Of a DNA stretch of 64,000 nucleotides, positions 60,675 to 64,000 are shown piece after piece. The DNA comes from Pyropia yezoensis (Eukaryota > Rhodophyta > Bangiophyceae > Bangiales > Bangiaceae), in the NCBI GenBank assembly GCA_009829735.1, contig CM020620.1, forward strand, positions 25,084,020-25,148,019. The letters run 5' to 3'. The translations under genes were made by a program, and so were the position numbers. Positions within the stretch are counted from its first letter, which is position 1. Each line of letters opens with the position of its first letter. The notes beneath the pieces were generated by a model. The model searched no databases and had not been told where the DNA came from. It saw only the letters and a list, made by a program, of their open reading frames with translations.

Positions 60675-61373
60675 CTAGCCACCACCACTGCCAGCGTGCG
60701 CTACAACATGCGCATCTTGCCGGGGAAGCGTCGCCGGCGGCTCGTCCGCCCTAGGGTGTCGAAAGTCCGCGCGGGGGGGGGTCAACGCCAATGAACGGGA
60801 AGACGGCATCGCAGCCGGACCCGCAGGGCCCCCAGGACCGCCCAAGGCCGGGACGGCAAGGCCACCAGGGGCGGTGAGACGCAGCCGCTTCCGCCCAGAC
60901 CGGCCGGTCACCAGCATCTGTGCGGGCGCCGCCACCGCCGCCGCCCGCACCGCCAGGCGGTGGAACGTTGTTTTTGCCCGCCACACGTCAGGAACCATGA
61001 CGGGGAGGACAAACATGTCCACGAGTGCCTCGAGGTTGTCGCGAGGCAGGTTTGCCAAACCCGGGCCGCGAAGGGCATGTCGAACGGCGGTTGCCATCTC
61101 TCGTGCCACGACCGGGACGCCTGCGTGTGGCAGATACAAGTGGGACAGGTGGGCAACAGCGGCCTGGGCAATCTGCACACCTTGGTCCGTACGACGAAGC
61201 GTCGACGTGGCCTGGATCACACACAGGGCGTCGGCCTGGGTCGTCTCCCGAGGGCCGATGCGAGCGAAGAGGGCGTCGCACTCATGCACCAGTTCGAGGG
61301 CACCCGGGTTGTGTGCCCGCCTGGCCACCGCAACCCCTGACTGGTCGGTGCCAACCGCCACAGCCGTCCCCAC
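60675..61373 (-). CDS. N-terminal segment of the helicase locus, truncated by the gypsy copy 2 junction
   Basis: In the same frame as 58173-60566 but closed by a TAG at 60675-60677. Directly after the TAG the frame reads convincingly (ELAHFSRETVAAVGAVCSKW). The segment itself contains LELVHECDALFARIGPRETTQADALCVIQ, LPRDNLEALVDMFVLPVMVPDVWRA and TTFHRLAVRAAAVAAP. The TAG might be the AG of a 3' splice site (GGCTAG|GAG) or a premature stop. At 61373 the sequence switches to gypsy pol, so the true N-terminus is missing; the GTG at 61373 is not a real start. Confidence 0.55.
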   Translation of the reverse strand: MGTAVAVGTDQSGVAVARRAHNPGALELVHECDALFARIGPRETTQADALCVIQATSTLRRTDQGVQIAQAAVAHLSHLYLPHAGVPVVAREMATAVRHALRGPGLANLPRDNLEALVDMFVLPVMVPDVWRAKTTFHRLAVRAAAVAAPAQMLVTGRSGRKRLRLTAPGGLAVPALGGPGGPAGPAAMPSSRSLALTPPRADFRHPRADEPPATLPRQDAHVVAHAGSGGG

Positions 61374-63541
61374 ACCACTGCGAGTCCTTCCAACTCGGTG
61401 ACTCCGTAGTTCTTCTCGACCGAGTTCAGCCCCTTACTAAAGTATCCCACCGGCAAGTACTCCTTGTCCGGCTGCTGCTGAAGCAACACACAACCAAGTT
61501 GGTCGTAGCTAGCGTCCACATCCAGGATGTAGTGGCCTCCCAACCTGGGAATAGCCAAGATGGGGGGCTTCAGCAGAAGGTCCCGAAGAGTCTCGAAGGA
61601 TTCCTGCTCCACCCGACTTGGGGGAGGCAGGTTCTTCGGTAGCGTTGAGCTCACTAGCTCATTCAACGGCTTCGCCACCTTGGCGAAGCCCTTGGTGAAA
61701 CGTCGGTACACGTTACACATCCCGAGATAGCTCCTCATCTGGGTCTGGGTCCGGGGGTACTGAGCCTTACGAATGGCCCTCAAGTTCTTCTCGTTAACAC
61801 TGAGACGCCCCGGATGGACAACATGTCCCAAGTACTCCACCTCTTGAGTAAAGAGGTGGCACTTACTCGCCTTCAGTGACACACCGGCGTCAGCAAGTAG
61901 CTTGAACACCTGGCCAAGATGGCCAATGTGTTCCTCCGGACTTCGGGAGAACACAATGATATCGTCTAGGTACACAAGACAGATCTGCCACCGTACTCCG
62001 GCCAGAATCATGTCCATAGAGCGCTGGAAAGTTGCCGGCGCGTTACACAGACCAAACGGTAGGCGCTTGCACTGGTAGGTACCACAGTGACAGGTAAAGG
62101 TAGTTTTATGCCTGTCCTCCGGGGCAATGGGAATTTGCCAGTACCCCGCGTTACAGTCCAGGGTAGAGAACACGTTTGCCTCCCCCAGAGAGTCCAGACA
62201 GTCATCCATCCTAGGTAGGGGATAACTGTCCTTCACCGTGCTCTCGTTGAGCTTACGGTAGTCGTTACAAAACCGGGGGGTCCCATCAACTTTGGGGACG
62301 ATAACCACCGGACTCGCCCACTCGGCGTTGCTGGCCTCGATCACATCGAGGGCCTCCATGCGAGCAACTTGCTCCTTAACGAGGGCCCTTGAACGAGGTC
62401 CTCCCCTATACGGTTGTTGGCGTATAGGGGGTGCACCGGGCTTCAACTCGATCCGGTGTTGGGTGGCTCTCATGAGTCCCAATTGACCATCCCACAGCTT
62501 GTGATATTGGTCCAAGAGGCGTTCAACTTGAACCCTCAACCTGGGGGGGACACCCTCCATGTTCACATGGGGTCGAGGAGAGGCAGCCGACTTGGTTTGA
62601 TGCTTCTCCTTTCCGGACTTCGGGTCGCTACTTGCGCCCGCGTTGAGGGTGACCGCTACTATCGGTCCCTCGTGTTGGTCGATATAGCCGAACTTGGCTC
62701 CCGACTTGAAGTACTTGGGCGTCGAGCTCAGATTCATCACCTGGATCCTCCACGGGACTCCGGCTTTGGAGTCCATCGTGCCAAGGGCAACATGCACTTG
62801 GTGCTTGCGAGCAAGACGGGGGTGAGGGTGCACCAACCCGTTCCCCGTAAAATCAGTTACAACATCAACGAGCGCCACCGAGTTGGGGGACAACGTGACT
62901 TTGCGGGCTAAACGCAGGGTAGCAGTACACCCTTCCCTCACAGAGCAAACAGGCTTCGACTGTGAGACTGTCACAGGAGCCACAGACTTTCCCTTACCAA
63001 GGATGGGGATAGTCTCCCCATTCATCAACTTGACCCAGTACTCAGGGCCACGAATCAAAGGCACTTGTGTAACAACATAAGGGGTACCCAGAAGCAGGGG
63101 TACCGATATATTCTCAACTACGCCATAGGTCACGTCGACCTCATGGGTCCCCAACCTAGTTAGTAGGGTCACGGCACCAACGATGGGAAGTACCCCACCA
63201 TTGATGTCAATCATATGGTCAGCTTTGGACCTCCAGCGTTGGAGCTTCACCTCCTTTGGTAATAGCGACTGGCGTATCAAGGAGGCTCCTGACCCGGTAT
63301 CTAGTACGATACGGGTACAGCATGCACGGCCGGGGGCAAGTTGCACCCGTCCAGCCACCTGGAAGTTCTCACCCGTCAGCACCGCGATGACCCGACGTGG
63401 GTTTACGTTCTTGGGGAGTCCTACCCGAGGTGGGCGGACTCGCTTAGGTCGCCGCAGTATCCGGCACGGTTGGTTCGTCCTCCTGGCCCACTTGGCCGAG
63501 GCTGCCGTTGTGAGCTTCGGACGACCAGCCCCAACGGTCAT
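61374..63541 (-). pseudogene. Gypsy pol copy 2, truncated in RNase H
   Basis: Nearly identical to pol of copy 1 from the ATG at 63541 (ATGA overlap with gag) through protease (LDTGSGASLI) and RT (VYLDDIIVFSRS intact at 61961-61972). It continues into RNase H without the deletion seen near 11709 in copy 1. It ends abruptly after ELEGLAVVW at 61374, where helicase-locus sequence begins; integrase and chromodomain are missing. The RT motif FCIDYR of copy 1 is FCNDYR here (about 62264). The frame stays open by chance to 61217. Confidence 0.93.
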
Positions 63542-64000
63542 TCGTTTCCCGCCGACTTGGCGTCCGAGTCTGAGGGCGGGGAGGAAGACGACGAGTCCGA
63601 GGACGACGTGTCCGCCTCCTCCGCCGAGGGTGTGGCGACCGCAACGAGCGGTCGAGACCCACCCTCGCGGCGTGAGCGTACTTCGTTCGTAGCCGACTTT
63701 TTACTCGCATTCCTAACAAGTTGTTGGATGCGTTTACTCAACTTGGGGCAATCATATGCCCAGTGACCATCGGAGTTGCAGTTCCAACACCGATGGTCCG
63801 GTCCGGGTGGGGTCTTCCCAACTGGGGAAGACGAAGGGATACCCTGGGAAGTTCCCACGGCAGCTACCACCCTCTCCTTGCGGATTCGGCGTGCCTCTCT
63901 CAACTCTCTGGCCTGGCGCGCCTCCTCCCGTTCCTTGGCCAACTCGGCCTGACGCTCCTGGCGTTGTTCCTCCCGCAACTTGCGGTAGGCCTCGCCTCTG
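63538..64000 (-). CDS. gag: Gypsy Gag copy 2, C-terminal part (partial at window end)
   Basis: Matches the last about 150 residues of the copy 1 Gag: the coiled-coil stretch REEQRQERQAELAKEREEARQ, the zinc knuckle CWNCNSDGHWAYDC and the Ser/Asp-rich tail ending SDSDAKSAGNE. The stop overlaps the pol ATG by 4 nt, exactly as in copy 1. The frame is open to the window edge. Confidence 0.93.
   Translation of the reverse strand, partial: RGEAYRKLREEQRQERQAELAKEREEARQARELREARRIRKERVVAAVGTSQGIPSSSPVGKTPPGPDHRCWNCNSDGHWAYDCPKLSKRIQQLVRNASKKSATNEVRSRREGGSRPLVAVATPSAEEADTSSSDSSSSSPPSDSDAKSAGNE

Larger units (their letters stand above)
61374..64000 (-). mobile_element. Ty3/gypsy element copy 2, 3'-truncated, runs off the window
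   Basis: Same family as 7905-16201. Its 3' part is lost at 61374 and its 5' part lies beyond the window end. The breakpoint joins retroelement and helicase gene directly, with no LTR or target duplication. It is therefore a deletion/recombination junction or an assembly join. Confidence 0.92.

Noticed and set aside
61217-61373. Pol copy 2 continuing into 61217
   Set aside because: The frame is open by chance in helicase-locus sequence. The product after ELEGLAVVW has no RNase H similarity.

Overview
The window looks like nuclear DNA of an intron-poor, GC-rich eukaryote that carries Ty3/gypsy retrotransposons. My best guess is a red alga of the Bangiales (Porphyra/Pyropia type); this is inference. 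Four things show it is a eukaryote: a complex I subunit gene (NDUFA13 type) with a clear GT-AG intron, a mitochondrial intermediate peptidase, a GATA-type zinc finger, and LTR retrotransposons with chromodomain-like integrases. Real genes are Ala/Gly/Pro-rich, so all six frames are often open by chance and most long open frames here are shadows.

Layout. 1-7.4 kb: GC-rich sequence with a GATA-finger gene split between frames, an 8-bp satellite, a 75-bp tandem duplication and one possible hypothetical gene. 7.4-7.9 kb: assembly gap of 500 N. 7.9-16.2 kb: a chromovirus-like Ty3/gypsy element on the minus strand (gag, pol with several lesions, chromodomain) with an extra ORF on the opposite strand beyond pol. 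Its 5' LTR has inserted into the gag of a second element, and a third, oppositely oriented element fragment lies behind that (16.2-18.06 kb). All three share one primer binding site. 18.06-24 kb and 30-42 kb: GC-balanced DNA without genes, made of diverged copies of one long repeat, with a solo LTR (perfect 5-bp target duplication), a perfect 56-bp palindrome, two foldback elements and a tRNA-like relic. 24.3-29.6 kb: a GC-rich, decayed or badly disrupted gene. 42.7-46.8 kb: two convergent mitochondrial-function genes (intermediate peptidase and NDUFA13).

47.5-52.4 kb holds the most interesting locus: a 1029-codon ORF with the motifs of Fanzor, the eukaryotic TnpB-like RNA-guided nuclease (RuvC-I D, TDGVAV block, DEFNTS, zinc ribbon, NRD of RuvC-III). 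It is followed by a structured non-coding stretch and preceded, in the same orientation, by a two-zinc-knuckle protein. A 16-bp direct repeat brackets the Fanzor ORF. 54.0-55.2 kb: an internally deleted Tc1-like transposase and a 631-bp inverted-repeat-bounded segment. 55.5-61.4 kb: a UPF1/ZNFX1-like SF1 helicase with long upstream reading frames, cut off at 61373 by a second copy of the gypsy element (61.4-64 kb, running off the window).

Two gypsy copies can be compared directly. Each has a different damaged reverse transcriptase motif, and both keep a 4-nt ATGA stop/start overlap between gag and pol. Coordinates rest on reading frames and motifs read by eye. No similarity search was available.
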